Positions 46,546-58,187 of a stretch of DNA of 64,000 bases are shown piece after piece. Below the pieces are notes generated by a model. It was given only the letters and a program-made list of their open reading frames with translations. It did not search any database and was not told where the DNA came from. Positions within the stretch are counted from its first letter, which is position 1; the number at the start of each line of letters is the position of its first letter. The position numbers and the translations under genes were made by a program. Source of the DNA: Ustulina deusta (Eukaryota; Ascomycota; Sordariomycetes; Xylariales; Xylariaceae); assembly GCA_023159155.1 (NCBI GenBank), contig JAJNNX010000025.1, forward strand, positions 372,001 through 436,000, in the 5' to 3' direction.

Positions 46546-47682
46546 TCATACAGTGTGAATGGCGTCACCAACGGACCGGTACTTCCTGTCGGCGTAGCCT
46601 AAGGCGATGGGAGCTCGATTGAAATTTTCGTTGGATTCCTTAGGGAATATTACACCAACGACCTCGCCTATCATGACGACGTTCTGTCCGGCATTCGGCA
46701 GCTCAGGATGTATCGTGCGCACCAAACGGCAATTCAGCACCTCCATGATTCCTCTGGAACGTAGACACGGAACATGATGGACCTGTCTCATAGGCTCGGC
46801 GGCTTCGGGATCGTGCATCGAAGGATCTACATCGTGTGAAGGCCCGGAAACCAGATGACCTCTCTCTTTGGCATCTTGGTATTGTTCATGCCACGCGTCT
46901 CGGTTCGCGATCTCGACATGGTGCAGACCCTCGCCTTTCAGCCCCACGAACACGCCCAGGTCAGCATCGACATCGAAGGCATATTTCGAGGACTTGGCCC
47001 TTCCGACGCGTGGCGAGGGCAAGCGATTGCCGCGCGAGAACACGCGGGCGACTCGCGCGCCGGATTCATCAGGGGCCAGGACGTGGACGTTGAAGTCTTT
47101 GCACGCGACGAGGGCCTCATACATGGTGCTGGGCAACGTCATGTTGAACATGACGTGGGGCCGCGGTCGGATGCACAGGGACGTGAGGGAGGAGGCGGTG
47201 ATGCCGCGCGCAATGGGATGTCGCATTTCCTCGACCGGCACCCCGGCGGCGGCCTGGGCGTTGTATGTTCGGTCGAGGGTCGTGATGACGACGGCGGGGT
47301 GCGGGAGCTTTGCCATGGTTGCTGTTACGGAGCTGCAGAGATCTTGGAGAGCCCGGGTGCTGTCTTTGCAGTTGGCAGGCGCTTCGAGGACGCTCGGATC
47401 TTCGCGCGTGGCGGTCGTCGTTTTGCTGCCGCCAATCTCTCCGGCTGGCGTCTTGACGTGTTCTCTGGACGTGTAGACTTGCTGCTCCCGACCTGCTGTT
47501 TCCGGTTGGCCCTTATTCCCTTCGCGAAGCGCAAGCGCCCGCTCGATGTTGGAGGTTTGTCGTGTTTGGCTGATGCTGCGCCGTATCACGGAGCGCGCGC
47601 CGGTCCGGCATGGAGAGTAAGGCAAGGCATAACGTGGACTTGTGGGCGGAATTGCCCGCCGCAGGCCACGGATGCTGTGCAT
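46546..47682 (-). CDS. flavin reductase-like domain protein, probably mitochondrial
   Basis: A 378-residue protein from the ATG at 47682; the frame is open further upstream but has no earlier ATG. The N-terminal 40 residues (MHSIRGLRRAIPPTSPRY...) are Arg-rich and free of acids, a good mitochondrial presequence. The flavin reductase-like fold, an FMN-binding split barrel, spans about residues 115-340. It opens with MAKLPHPAVVITT and has the typical GITASSLTSLCIRPRPHVMF segment, NVHVLAPD, and a later CRLVRTIHPE...VMIGEVVGV block. Such proteins bind FMN and reduce or use flavin with NAD(P)H; the physiological substrate of the fungal members is unknown. The gene is head to head with mitochondrial ribosomal protein bL31m. 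Confidence 0.85.
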   Translation of the reverse strand: MHSIRGLRRAIPPTSPRYALPYSPCRTGARSVIRRSISQTRQTSNIERALALREGNKGQPETAGREQQVYTSREHVKTPAGEIGGSKTTTATREDPSVLEAPANCKDSTRALQDLCSSVTATMAKLPHPAVVITTLDRTYNAQAAAGVPVEEMRHPIARGITASSLTSLCIRPRPHVMFNMTLPSTMYEALVACKDFNVHVLAPDESGARVARVFSRGNRLPSPRVGRAKSSKYAFDVDADLGVFVGLKGEGLHHVEIANRDAWHEQYQDAKERGHLVSGPSHDVDPSMHDPEAAEPMRQVHHVPCLRSRGIMEVLNCRLVRTIHPELPNAGQNVVMIGEVVGVIFPKESNENFNRAPIALGYADRKYRSVGDAIHTV

Positions 47683-48437
47683 CTCAGCCCATGAATGGCA
47701 AGGAGAAGGGCAGAAGCCAGAACTTGGATCCTTGGTGTAAAGTTGAGCTGCCCGCCGGAGGATCAACGCGCAATGTCGTCAGAAATTCGACGTTTTGGAG
47801 GTGCTGCGGGACAGGGATGTAGCAGAGGTCGGCTCGGTTTTTCGGACTTGAAGAATTGATAGCGGGGTCTGGACCTAAACTAATTCTGGTAGGTACCCAC
47901 TATATGTCTACACCACCCCGCCCATTTCTCATACAAAATTGGACATCTAGTGGACACCTACCATAATAGGTTTAGGTTAAGGCGCCAAAAACCGGGCTAC
48001 CGAGTATCGGTGCGCTCGGTAGATAGTGTACTGAGGGGCACAGCGATAAGGATCCCTGGCAATTACCTAAGCTAGGTAGGTGTCCCTACTCCGAAGGTGT
48101 ATTGGCGGTTGTCAACGGGCCGATCATCCAAAAATCCCAAGGCTCTTGGCTCCAGGCCTAGAAATTTGGCGCCGGGCTCTACATACCTACTTGAGTCGAC
48201 AACAAGCTTCATTATCTCTGGGCGTAGTCTGCATTGGACTCAGAAGACAGATTTCCAAACGCAACACAAGGTGCCGACACGCCCATTGATTCCCACTCTC
48301 GAATTACCGCAGCATCATCCTCATCACAGCCTGTCGCGATCCGATCAAGTCGAACAATTAAGTAGCGAAGACAGATCAACGAAACAAACCCAACGACATC
48401 CAAAAAAAGAAAAGAAAAAGAAAAAACCTAAAATACA
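47683..48437. promoter_or_regulatory. divergent promoter region (flavin reductase-like / bL31m)
   Basis: About 750 bp between two start codons facing away from each other. AGGTAGG motifs at about 47888 and 48075 and an A-rich stretch just before the bL31m ATG (48402-48437) are visible. No other gene is supported. Confidence 0.45.
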
Positions 48438-48971
48438 ATGGCGACCAGGCTCCCAAGCGCCCTCCCACGGCGTCCCACACCAGCCCTCTCCTCCTTCAAA
48501 ACGCCGACAGCCACCTCACCAGCGCACCAGACGCCATCCCACACGCCCCTCTCGCACACCCCGAGCCGCGCCGCGACGTTGATCCGGCGGCCGCGGCGGC
48601 CGTACTCGTTCACGCAGCTGGTGCAGCTCTCGGACGGCAGCACGTACACGATGCGGACGGCGTCGCCGCTGGGCCTGTACAAGAGCACCAAGGACACGCG
48701 GAACCACGCGCTGTGGAACCCCAACGAGAAGAGCCTGCAGAACGTCGAGGTCGACGAGGCCGGCAAGCTGGCCGCCTTCCGCGAGCGCTTCGGCCGCGGC
48801 TGGGATGTCGCCGTCGAGCCTGTCGAGAATACGCCTGGGACCGAGCAGGCGGCGGCCCCTTCTGCTAAGGATGGCGGAAGCTTTGATTCTCTGGCGGATT
48901 TGATTTCTGGCTATGCGGTTGGCATACCTGATCTTCCTAACTCGGCATCGCCGCGCGGAAAGAAGAAGTGA
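48438..48971 (+). CDS. MRPL36: mitochondrial large-subunit ribosomal protein bL31m
   Basis: A single-exon protein of 177 residues, the same size as yeast Mrpl36. After a Thr/Pro/Arg-rich mitochondrial presequence of about 50 residues comes the bL31 core, RRPRRPYSFTQLVQLSDGST. It continues with SPLGLYKSTKDTRNHALWNP and a fungal extension (FRERFGRGWD). bL31m bridges the subunits of the mitochondrial ribosome near the central protuberance. Codons from about 48540 to 48800 are unusually rich in G/C at third positions compared with neighbours, which fits strong expression. The start context is A-rich (AAAATACAATGGCG). Vps5 ends 298 bp beyond on the other strand. Confidence 0.88.
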   Translation: MATRLPSALPRRPTPALSSFKTPTATSPAHQTPSHTPLSHTPSRAATLIRRPRRPYSFTQLVQLSDGSTYTMRTASPLGLYKSTKDTRNHALWNPNEKSLQNVEVDEAGKLAAFRERFGRGWDVAVEPVENTPGTEQAAAPSAKDGGSFDSLADLISGYAVGIPDLPNSASPRGKKK

Positions 48972-49268
48972 GGAGGCGATGACGATGTTAGCTGGCTGGT
49001 TTGAAGCGGAACAACATAACTAAAACAACCATCGAAGGGGTGGGGTCATAGGATCATCAGCTCATGATAAATATCACCTTCCGGCGTGACCTGTCCCGTG
49101 TATATATCAAGGCTGGGGACTAGAGGTTTTCGTTAATTAGACGCGTTGAGGATTTTATGTAGCTATATGTACAACCCTGTATAGATTTCACCTCCGTCCA
49201 TCAACTTCCTTTGCGATCCGTCAACACTGTTGTAATATATCAGACGCTCAACAACTACATATCTATGT

Positions 49269-51285
49269 TCAGTCTGAATCCTCGTCAATGGTGGCCCTAG
49301 CTCGGTCTACGGCAGTGTCACCACGGCCCGCAACTTTGTCGGCAGTTTGTATAACTGGTGGGCGGTAGAACACCGTTTCATCGTCCTCGGCATCAAGTTG
49401 CATCAGGAAGGTTTCCCATTTTTCAATCAACTAACATGTGGTTAGCTTCGTGGAATAATGAAAAAAAAGGTAAAGGTAACTCGCCTCCTTCTGTGCCTCC
49501 ACTGCACTTTCTAAGAACGTTTCGACAGAAGACTTGAAATCCTCGACTTTTTCGCGCTCAAACCGGTCAAGTTCAGCGCGCATGAGCCTACCCATATCCT
49601 CAAAGAGTAATCGCGCCTGGTGAACTTTGCGTTCAGCGTCGGCTACTTCAGCACCGACTTGGTTAAGACGATCTTGCTGGGATCGACCCTGTCTGAGAAG
49701 CTTCTCTTGGCTCGCCTTGCGCTTTTGCAATTCATTCTCCGCACTATGCCATGAATGGAAGGCCTTCTGGCGTTGGGAGAAAGCCTGCTTTACACTTCCA
49801 ATTAATCGGATATACTCATCAATCGTGATACCGAAAGTGAGCACATCCTGCTGGGCTTGCCGCTCATATACATCGCGTATAGTGAGCTGTAGCTCAGATA
49901 GAGCGTCAAGAGGACCGGAGAGCGTAGGACTCAGTTCTACGGTAGAAAGAGCACTTAGCGATGCAGAAAAATCTGCCGCCGCTTCCGCCATTGCTTTGCG
50001 CTGATTCACCATTGTGTCCATCGATTTCATTAGGGCCTTCAATTGGTTTTCTAGAGCATCTAGATAAACACGACGGTCGTGGAACCACTGTGTTGTACGT
50101 TAGACACTGTATGAAACAGACATGCTTTGATCAACTCACATCATCCTGTTCCACAAACTTGCTCCCCCCTCCGACACTGATACCAAAAGAGCCCAGCATA
50201 CCTTTACTTTCGCTCGGTATAGGCTCTTTTCTCTCCTTGTGCTTGACATCGACGTTGAATGCTTCACTTTCCAGGAAAAGCTTCAGATCCGAGTCATGCT
50301 GCAGCGTTGGGTGTGCGGCAATCTTGTTTAGCATCTTCTCCAAGGCGGCCCTACGGGATTCGACGAAGTTGGTCTCAAAGCGGTTGAGGGCCTGCTTCTC
50401 GGGGGGTGGCGGCACCACCACTCCAGGATTGTTTCCATGCATTGTGTTATATAACCAGAGAAAATCGCGGTATCTTCGCTTCACTTCGAATTCAGGCTGT
50501 TTGTAGCCTTTGGATGTGGTCTAAATGGCCAAGGTCAGCACGTAGCTACTCTGTAGAGCAATACTCATTCATACCATCGTTCGCACTGAATAGACGATAT
50601 GGGAGCTCGTCAAGTCCCCAACCTTGTGGGGGTCGCCCACAGTGATATGGAAGCTGGGCTTCGCGGCTTGTTCGATGCTAACGCTTGGTTGACCGCTCGC
50701 TCGCGCAGGAGTCGGCTGCGCAGGTTGCACAGGGGGCGGTGGTCTAGGGCCGGAAGGTCGTTCGTAGTCATCATCGTCGATGCGATGGGGATCCACAGGA
50801 CCCGGCCGTTTCTGTTGCGAGGGCGGTGGTATCGTGGTTCGAATGACGACCTGCTCTTTCAGGGGTGGCACTGGAGGTTCGTCGGCCTGCGAGTCTGCGC
50901 CTGGGCCGGCATTTCCCCCCAGAGGACCCAGTGGCCCCAGAGGATCGTCGACAGCCTCAAGCTTTGTAGCCTGAGCGACTAGTCGACGCACCGGGCCCCT
51001 TGTTCCTCGTGCCGTAGATGATTTGATCGAAGTTTGCGATTGCTGGGAGGATTCGGCATCTTGAGTTTTGGAAGCGCTGTCTAGATAACCCAGAGAAATC
51101 AGTGGCCGCCCTCTCTAATAGGAAAAGCGAGCAGGTATGGCAGACCTTGAGAAAAGTCGGATGCGGCGGGTTTTGAACTCGACTGCGAAGGCACATCTAA
51201 AGGACATTTAGCTCACGAAGCAGAAGAATACTCAAAAGGGCCAATTACCGCCCCAAGGCGAGTCGCCTGCTTCTCCTAAATCCAT
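49269..51285 (-). CDS. VPS5: Vps5-like retromer sorting nexin (PX-BAR)
   Basis: Six exons: 51285-51249, 51196-51146, 51080-50575, 50520-50140, 50087-49485 and 49430-49269, coding for 579 residues. A Pro/Gln-rich disordered N-terminus leads into a PX domain at about residues 170-305 (PSFHITVGDPHKVGDL; VKRRYRDFLWLY with the phosphoinositide-binding RRYRDF). A BAR coiled-coil domain (about residues 326-560) follows. Vps5 forms the membrane-bending dimer with Vps17 that recruits the retromer cargo complex on endosomes. All junctions are in frame. The last intron (49484-49431) begins with GC (GCGAGT) instead of GT. The nearest GT donor would put a stop three codons into the last exon, while the GC form keeps the conserved end LIEKWETFL. 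Confidence 0.9.
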
Positions 51286-52441
51286 GTTGCTAGATTTCTA
51301 GATGGTCAGTGGTGCGGGAGGGAGGGAAAGCCAGGCGTCGTTATCGTTGGCGGACCAGAGGCGAGGAGGTAGGCTTTAGATGGATGGATAGGTAGTCAGT
51401 AGCGAGTGGGAGCCCGCAGACGGCCGTTGATGCTAGCTGACGCACCTCTGCAGACCCTTTGGTAGGTGCCTATGTCCTGCAGGTGGTAAATCTAGACTAG
51501 AGGCTCCACTATACCTGTTCATCAGTCCTTACGTAATCATTTAAGGTTAGCGGGGTCTCGATGCTTTCCAGGGGTACTTAGGGAGGAGTGCTACCTATAA
51601 CCCGGATAAAACGACCCACGAGATGCTACCTAGCTAAGCACCTAGGAAAGGAATAACATTGGATTTGAATGTATACCTAGGTATTGTACTTGTCTTCGTA
51701 CTGCCTTTAGAATAGGGATATCTTTGTTGATCGCGTACATGCTTCTCTCCACGCCTTGCGTCCAAGGCCGTTTTGATACATACGCGGCGGCCATGCTTGT
51801 CATGATTCGTAGACTTTAATGTCACGAAGCTGATTATAATGCAAGTACAATGTATTTCGGGCGCAATATTTTATTAGTTAAGTGAAATCTCATGCTATGA
51901 GGCAAGGCTTGAGTCTCCTTGACTTATGATATCGTAAAAGCCACGACGACATAGCATAGCTTTGCGTTAGTGGTAATCAACGGCGACTAAGAGCACACGA
52001 TAATTTTTGGTTTTTAGGTAGAATTGCAATATCCAACCTAGAAGGGTGGCTTCTTTATTCTCAACACCCATAACAGGGAGAACTCACGTCATTTCCGCTG
52101 AGAGAAAACCTCTCGCCCGCTAGATGAAGACCAAGATGCCACATCATGTCCACGGGCTTGCAAGCCGGTTTTTGCGAAGAAACATGAGCTTGTTGTACCT
52201 GTCATTTCCCCATTCGCAAGGGGAGGTCGCTGGCCCAAGACTTAGAAAAAGCCCGGAGATGATTTTGATACGGTAGGTACCACCTCTTTCAACTGGTTTT
52301 CTCTGTGGCTTTAACAGAAGTACGTTATGCGGTTGCGCAGCATGCTGGAATCCGTGAACTTGAGATGGCAGTTACAAGACCCTTGCCATTGCCACAAATT
52401 CTGACCGTGGTTCGTGACTTTGGGTCCGATACCTATACACT
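51286..52441. other. intergenic
   Basis: Upstream region of the Vps5 gene and 3' flank of the Med11 gene. CTAGGTA motifs occur near 51600-51690. No supported gene. Confidence 0.5.
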
Positions 52442-53038
52442 TCAAGATACCATGTTGTTGTTCACGTCTTGAATCGCATGCTGCCGTTGGTGCGCAATGA
52501 GTCGCTGCAGAACATCCTCAGCCTCCTGCCATAGGTCGGCTTCCATGTCCTTTTCGACTTTGTTGCTTCGACTGTTGAGCCAACCTACATCCAGGCCACC
52601 AATCTTGCCGGTGCCGTCTGGCTCGAGAAGCCCATTACGGGCGTTGCTTGCCTGCACTTCACCTCCCTCTTCTCTGGTATTGAGCTCTTTCTTACCGAGC
52701 GAGATGATGCCGGCTTCTTCCAACCCCCAAATCTGGCGTTTTATGCCAACATTTACCGTTCGCAGTGTTCTCATAAACTCGTCCATGGACTCTTTAAATT
52801 GCTGGCTCGGGTCGGTGTCGGTCATGGCAACATCTTCATCCTGTACCGCTCTCTTTCCTAGACACTGTATAGCTTGGCCGGTAGATCTTAACAGGCTGAC
52901 GATTTTCTTCGAGTGTTAGCACGGAACGGCTACGACACGAACCCACTCGGTGCAAACCTTGTCAATATCGCCCAGCTGCTGGATCCGTTCTGCCTTGGTG
53001 AACGGAATAAACGGCGGCTGTTGTCCGTCGGTCTCCAT
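52442..53038 (-). CDS. MED11: Mediator complex subunit Med11
   Basis: Two exons, 53038-52958 and 52906-52442, with a 51-bp intron (donor GTTTGC, branch GCTAAC, acceptor GAAG), give 181 residues. Med11 is a small head-module subunit of Mediator that pairs with Med22 and contacts the general transcription machinery. The N-terminal helix reads FIPFTKAERIQQLGDIDK and joins directly to KIVSLLRSTGQAIQCLGKRA, the signature of the family. A second helix, FMRTLRTVNVGIKRQIWGLEEAGI, follows an acidic linker. Beyond residue ~115 lies a less conserved region and a final helix (WQEAEDVLQRLIAHQRQ). The gene is divergent from TAF5, whose start is 826 bp away. Confidence 0.85.
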
Positions 53039-53863
53039 TGTGAGGAAAACTGGTGCGCAAAGCAGCGAAGACTGTCTCGGTCGAAGTGGTCTTCAATCAA
53101 CGAGAAGCGCTTGAATATGCTGGTGTAGAGCGGTGTCGCAGAAACTTCCTCTAGCGGAAATGCATCGTCCAGGATAATTCAACGAGCACGATAGCGATAT
53201 GGCGGTGATGGGATTGTTCCTGATTGAATTGAGATCAGGTTGTTGAGCACCGAGGGTGGTAGGATATATGTAGGTAGGAATGAATTGGGTTGCAAAGAGC
53301 AGTAGCAGTACCTACCTATTTAGGTACTAAGCTTTCCCCAGGTCCCACTGATGTATCTAGGTACCTGAGGTCATGCTTCGGGGTGGTCTGTGCCCGGGCA
53401 ACCCTGCGCGCCTAGACACCCTACATCCTCTTCAAGAATGGAACAACAGGTAGGCACATGAGTGTTGGTAACGACAGACGAACCTATTTTCACTCCAAGC
53501 CCCTTTATAGGACACGAAGCATATTTCTCTGATTTCCATTCCTCCATTGGGCTCCCCCCTTTCCCATCTGGATTACCGTGCACTGAGTACCTAGGCCCAG
53601 TTGTTTTCCCCAGGGCAGGTCCAGTATAATTGCTCGGCCGGCTTACAAAAAGGACCACTACGAAGGCTAGCGCGGTCGTCAACTGCATCTTCCATTTTGA
53701 GCCTCAATTGCACAGCAGAGGTTCAGACTTCACTGCAGCCTTCCCTTCCGTCTTCGCTTCCTCGCCAGCCCCCATCAATCCCAGCTGCAACGCCTCACAC
53801 CAATCTTTCTGTCTCGCGTCGCTCTGGCAATTGGCCGTTCGGGGCTTCACGGTGTCGCCCATC
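53039..53863. promoter_or_regulatory. divergent promoter region (Med11 / TAF5)
   Basis: Between two outward-facing start codons. TAGGTA/ACCTACC motifs cluster at about 53265-53365. No separate gene is supported; an in-frame open stretch before the TAF5 ATG has no earlier ATG. Confidence 0.5.
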
Positions 53864-56748
53864 ATGTCCCACACCGGACCCCCTTCTGCTGGAGCTACGT
53901 CGGGTGCCAGCTTCGCGCCTCAACCTGCAGTCGCTTCAGCGACGCCTGGCCCGACTGCGCCCACCCATGCGGTGCCCACGACAACGACGCCAGTAACCAC
54001 ATCGACGACGGCAATACCGCCGCCCGTGGTCCCGCCGCCCAGCAACCCCCAGAACTTGAACCAGATTGTAAGTCATTTGTTCGTTTCCGTCTTATTATGC
54101 TGCATCCCCCGTCATTCCGCGTCTTGTTCTGTCGATGTTGGTGACGAGTACGTGCTATGCACAGCGAACGCCGTCACCCACTCCCGCAGTCATTGATGAT
54201 TTGCCAATTTTGCCGAAATTACATTCACTCTGTCCTTGCGACCCCGCCAAGGAGGTTGGTCTATGGAGGCGCGCACTGCCCGTGGACGATTCTTTCAATC
54301 CACGTGCGCGGACGCGACTCATCGGCCCGTAGCATCATGCTTGCTTGAAGGGAGACACATATTATAAAGAATATAGGATCTGTAATTATGTACCTTGAGC
54401 CAAGCACATGATAGATATACTCGCACCCGCCAACTTCCATGATAATAATGCCTCCGTCTGATGGGCCTCTCGCGCCTAACCTTCAGTTGAGGGGAGCGTA
54501 ATATGCTGACCAAGTCTTCATCAGGTTACAGACTATTTGCTCAAGAAAGGTTACAAACGCACAGAGGAGATCTTCCGCCAAGAAGTAAAAGATCTGGATG
54601 AGAGCGGGCGCCCTCGACAGCACAGTGATGCCCCAATATCAGACAAAATATTTCCTGCGGGGAAGTATCTGAGCTCATTCAAGCACTTTGAGAGATGGGT
54701 CGACAACGGTCTCGACCTGTACAAGGTGAGTGCTACTGCGATACCCCCTCGCATAGATTCCGTGCTCACATCGTTTGTAGTTTGAGCTAGGCAAGGTCAT
54801 GTGGCCACTGTTTGTCTACTCCTATCTTCGGCTTGTAGCACAGGGATCGACTGCCCACGCCAAAGAATTCATGCAAAAGTGCCGCCGCCGTTTCGAGACT
54901 GCGCGCATAGATGAGCTGAGAGGACTAGAAGTCATAACCTTAGCTCCTCATGTCCAGGAGAATTCGATGGCGAAGATCTACCGCGAGAATCGCTATGTTA
55001 TCCCCATTAATAAATCACTCACCGGCAATCTCTTTCATTTTTTGGAACGGGAGCTAGATCAATGCGGAGCTGTTGTCCTCGATATCATTCAACAACACTG
55101 CCGTGTCGACTCTGTCGATCGTGGTCCTATTGAGCCTTTCAGCTTCGAGGCTATCTATCGACGCGCTCGTAACCAGGAACTCGATGATGTAGATATCCAA
55201 GAAGGGATACCTGGTCTTGCGAGTCATAGTGGTGTGGCAAATCGCGATATCCTAGAGAATCAGGCAGCATTGAGATTAGGGCCCTTGCCCCTGGACGGTG
55301 AACTGCGGGACGACGTAGCCGCTGAATTAGAAGAGGAGGATCGCCTTCACCCGCCCAAGGATGGCATACCAACACTTGTTGATGAGTTCAATTCCATGCA
55401 CCCCATCAAGAAAGAGGCTGGAGATTCCCCGCAACGAACAGATATACCATATCCCCCTTCGCGCGCAAGGGATGTGGTGGTAGAAATGCAGAAAGTGCGC
55501 GAAAACCGTGACCGTTTTCGAATCGAGGGTCGCACTGGTGGCGTTGGACCCGGTCTTTCTGTTTGCATGTTCACGTTCCACAACCATCTTGGCAGGTAAG
55601 TATCAGAATTAACTCACGTGCAGGATCTTGTTTCTGACCTTACGACTAGCTTTTCCTGTATAGATTTTTCGAAAGACCAAGAGCTTGTGGCAGTAGGGAC
55701 TACGGAGTCGTACATTCGAGTATGGTCCCTTGACGGGAAGTCACTCAAGTCCTCCTTACCACCAGAGAAAGACATGAAGGTAAATAATCGGAAACTCATT
55801 GGCCACTCCGCTCCGGTATATTCTGTTGCGTTCTCGGACGCCATTAGCAACATAGACCGCAATCTCTACGAAGGCGAACAAAAGCCAGAAACCGACTCCA
55901 AACTATTGCTTTCGTGTTCAGCAGATGGCCAAGTCCGACTGTGGTCCTTAGATATATGGGCCTGTCTCTGTATCTACAAGGGCCACGATGGCCCAGTTAC
56001 TAGCCTATCATGGAGCCCGCACGGGCACTACTTCGTAACTGGTGGTTGGGACAAGACCGTGCGGATTTGGGCCCAAGATCATGCTTCTGCGATACGACTT
56101 CTTGTTGGCCATGATACCCCGGTTTCTACAGTTGCATGGCATCCGAATGGAACTTATGTGTTCTCTTCTTCAGACGAGACAGATAAATCGATTCGGATGT
56201 GGGCTATGGCTAGGGGCGAATGTGTGCGAGTCTTCACGGGCCATACAGACTACATATCGGCACTTGAATGCGCCCCGAATGGCAAAATTCTGGCCTCTGC
56301 CGATATCGGTGGCAACATCTTTTTATGGGACATCGAGAAAGCAACTCGAATCAAGCGCTGCCGTGGCCATGGGCGAGGTGGTATCTGGTCTCTCAGCTTC
56401 AGTGTCGAAAGTACTGTCCTTGTCTCGGGCGGCCAGGACAGTACAGTACGCGTGTGGGATGTCGAAATGCCCGCCGAAGGAAGCCGGCCCGCGAACCAAC
56501 AGGATAGTGATGGTACGATAGTGGCCGCGGGTACGCAAGGCGAGAGCAAGCAGGCTGGGACGGCCACTCAGCCTACCAGCAACCCAGGCACGGGAAAGAA
56601 GAAAGGCAAAGAAGTTATGGTCACCCCTGATCAGATCAGCGCTTTTCCGACAAAGAAGACTCCAGTCCTAAAGGTTCAGTGTACCCGAATGAACCTCGTC
56701 CTTGCCGGCGGCTGTTATTACCCAGAGACTCAAGATCGAGATCGATGA
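53864..56748 (+). CDS. TAF5: TFIID subunit TAF5 (WD40)
   Basis: Four exons, 53864-54067, 54525-54725, 54781-55595 and 55650-56748, encode 772 residues. Introns are 457, 55 and 54 bp. A Pro/Thr-rich tail comes first. A LisH-like helix pair follows ([20 protein letters not shown], exon 2), then the TAF5 N-terminal domain ([20 protein letters not shown], with KCRRRFE), an acidic linker, and six to seven WD40 repeats from about residue 410 onwards. WD40 signatures include [58 protein letters not shown] and [16 protein letters not shown]5 scaffolds TFIID and in many fungi also SAGA. The exon 3/4 junction was placed at the second possible acceptor because it restores the family block LGS-SCIDFS. 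The end, [14 protein letters not shown], is typical. Confidence 0.93.
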
Positions 56749-58187
56749 AGGGAGCAGGAGTTATAGACGTGGTCAATACGGTGTTGAACACGGCGTTATG
56801 GTGTTCTCAAGTACATGGGTTAGGCTGATTGAATTAGATACCCCCATGACGGCAAAGGGCGATACGTGTTTGCGCATTAGATGTTTAAATACAACTATAA
56901 CTGCTGAACACTGGCGAGGCTATCGACAAGAACTCTATTTATAGCTACAGAGAGCAACGGCCTATGTGGTACGCTTCGTTGTCCAATATGATACCAAGGG
57001 GCAAAACATGACATCGCGAATGATACTTGCCAGTCATCTCACATGTAAGTATGTTTGAGGCCCCTCCATTAGTTCTGGTGCGCCTCCGATATACGCTATT
57101 GGTATGGTGTAGTAGGTGAGGCTGGCAAATGTCGCATTCTAATGGGATGCTACTGGCGATCACGGCAAGTTATGAATGAACTCGTACGTGCCTATATAGA
57201 TTCGAGTACCATTGTGGTTACCGCGCGCTCCGGACCGGTAGGAATCCATCTCTAGGCCTCGGATCCTCTAATTGTTACGCGAATCCACAGCGTGCCCAGT
57301 TCTGCTCTCCTGAGTACTGAAGGTGGAATGATTTTACGCAATTGTTGGAATGACTATGGACAGAAACCGGGGTAACGTTGGATTCTTGGCCGGCTGGAAT
57401 AGCCAGCTTAAGCCCAATCAATCAATCCACTTGACCAAATGTGCTGTGTCACTGCCCTTGTCTGATTCCTTTAGTGTGTAGAGCTGGTATTTGTGTGGCA
57501 TATGTGTAGCTTACCAAGGTATCTGCGCCACTGCACGGTATGAGAGCTCTCCGAGGCTCTTTGTCGAACATGCTCTAGAGTTGGGATGCTAATAGCTGTG
57601 CTTAACCTTGATAATTGTCATCGCCGCCCGAATAGCAACACTACATACGCTGTATCACGACAGCTTGGGCGGAGCTGAGTGCGGAGTGAGTACTGTGACT
57701 TAGTCCAGTGGATTGGATGGGAGATCAACTGCGCAATGATTTCGCCATGATCTGTGATAGATGTACTGAAACCGTTAATGGATCCCAGGAGTGCCAAGAG
57801 TCTGCTAAGAGCTACCAGGTACAATAGCAAGGTGGTAGGGCGCGAGTAGAAGTCAAATGCCACAACTGTCTCACAAGGCATAATGTTAATTATCTCAGAT
57901 AGGATTCCTCTGCGTAGGACAGGTAGGACGAGCATTGGCAGACACCAGTCTGTGGGGCCTGTCTGGACCAACGAAGCAAACCTAGAAACACGCCGCCCTT
58001 GATAGAGTTCGCTGAAGAGAGAGATATATATATATATTCAGCTGAGGGGTCCGTGTCAAGGAGACGAGTCTCTTAAGCCTGTGAGTTAACCTGCCTCAGC
58101 TTGAACCATCGACACCTTTTCGCCCAACGACTAGCCTCTTACTCTAGCCGTCTACCCAGTTCATTCATGTTAGAGACTTGACCAATT
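56749..58187. other. intergenic
   Basis: No supported gene. A minus-strand frame at 57618-57971 has no recognisable motif. An AT microsatellite lies at about 58024-58037. Right end is upstream of the GH18 relic. Confidence 0.45.

Noticed and set aside
46855..47694. 279-codon forward frame opposite the flavin reductase-like gene
   Set aside because: Antisense shadow; the sense strand has clear family motifs and a presequence.
55596..55623. Short TAF5 intron ending at the first AG (55623)
   Set aside because: It would be only 28 bp and would shift the reading frame; the acceptor at 55649 gives a 54-bp intron and restores the conserved WD40 entry block.
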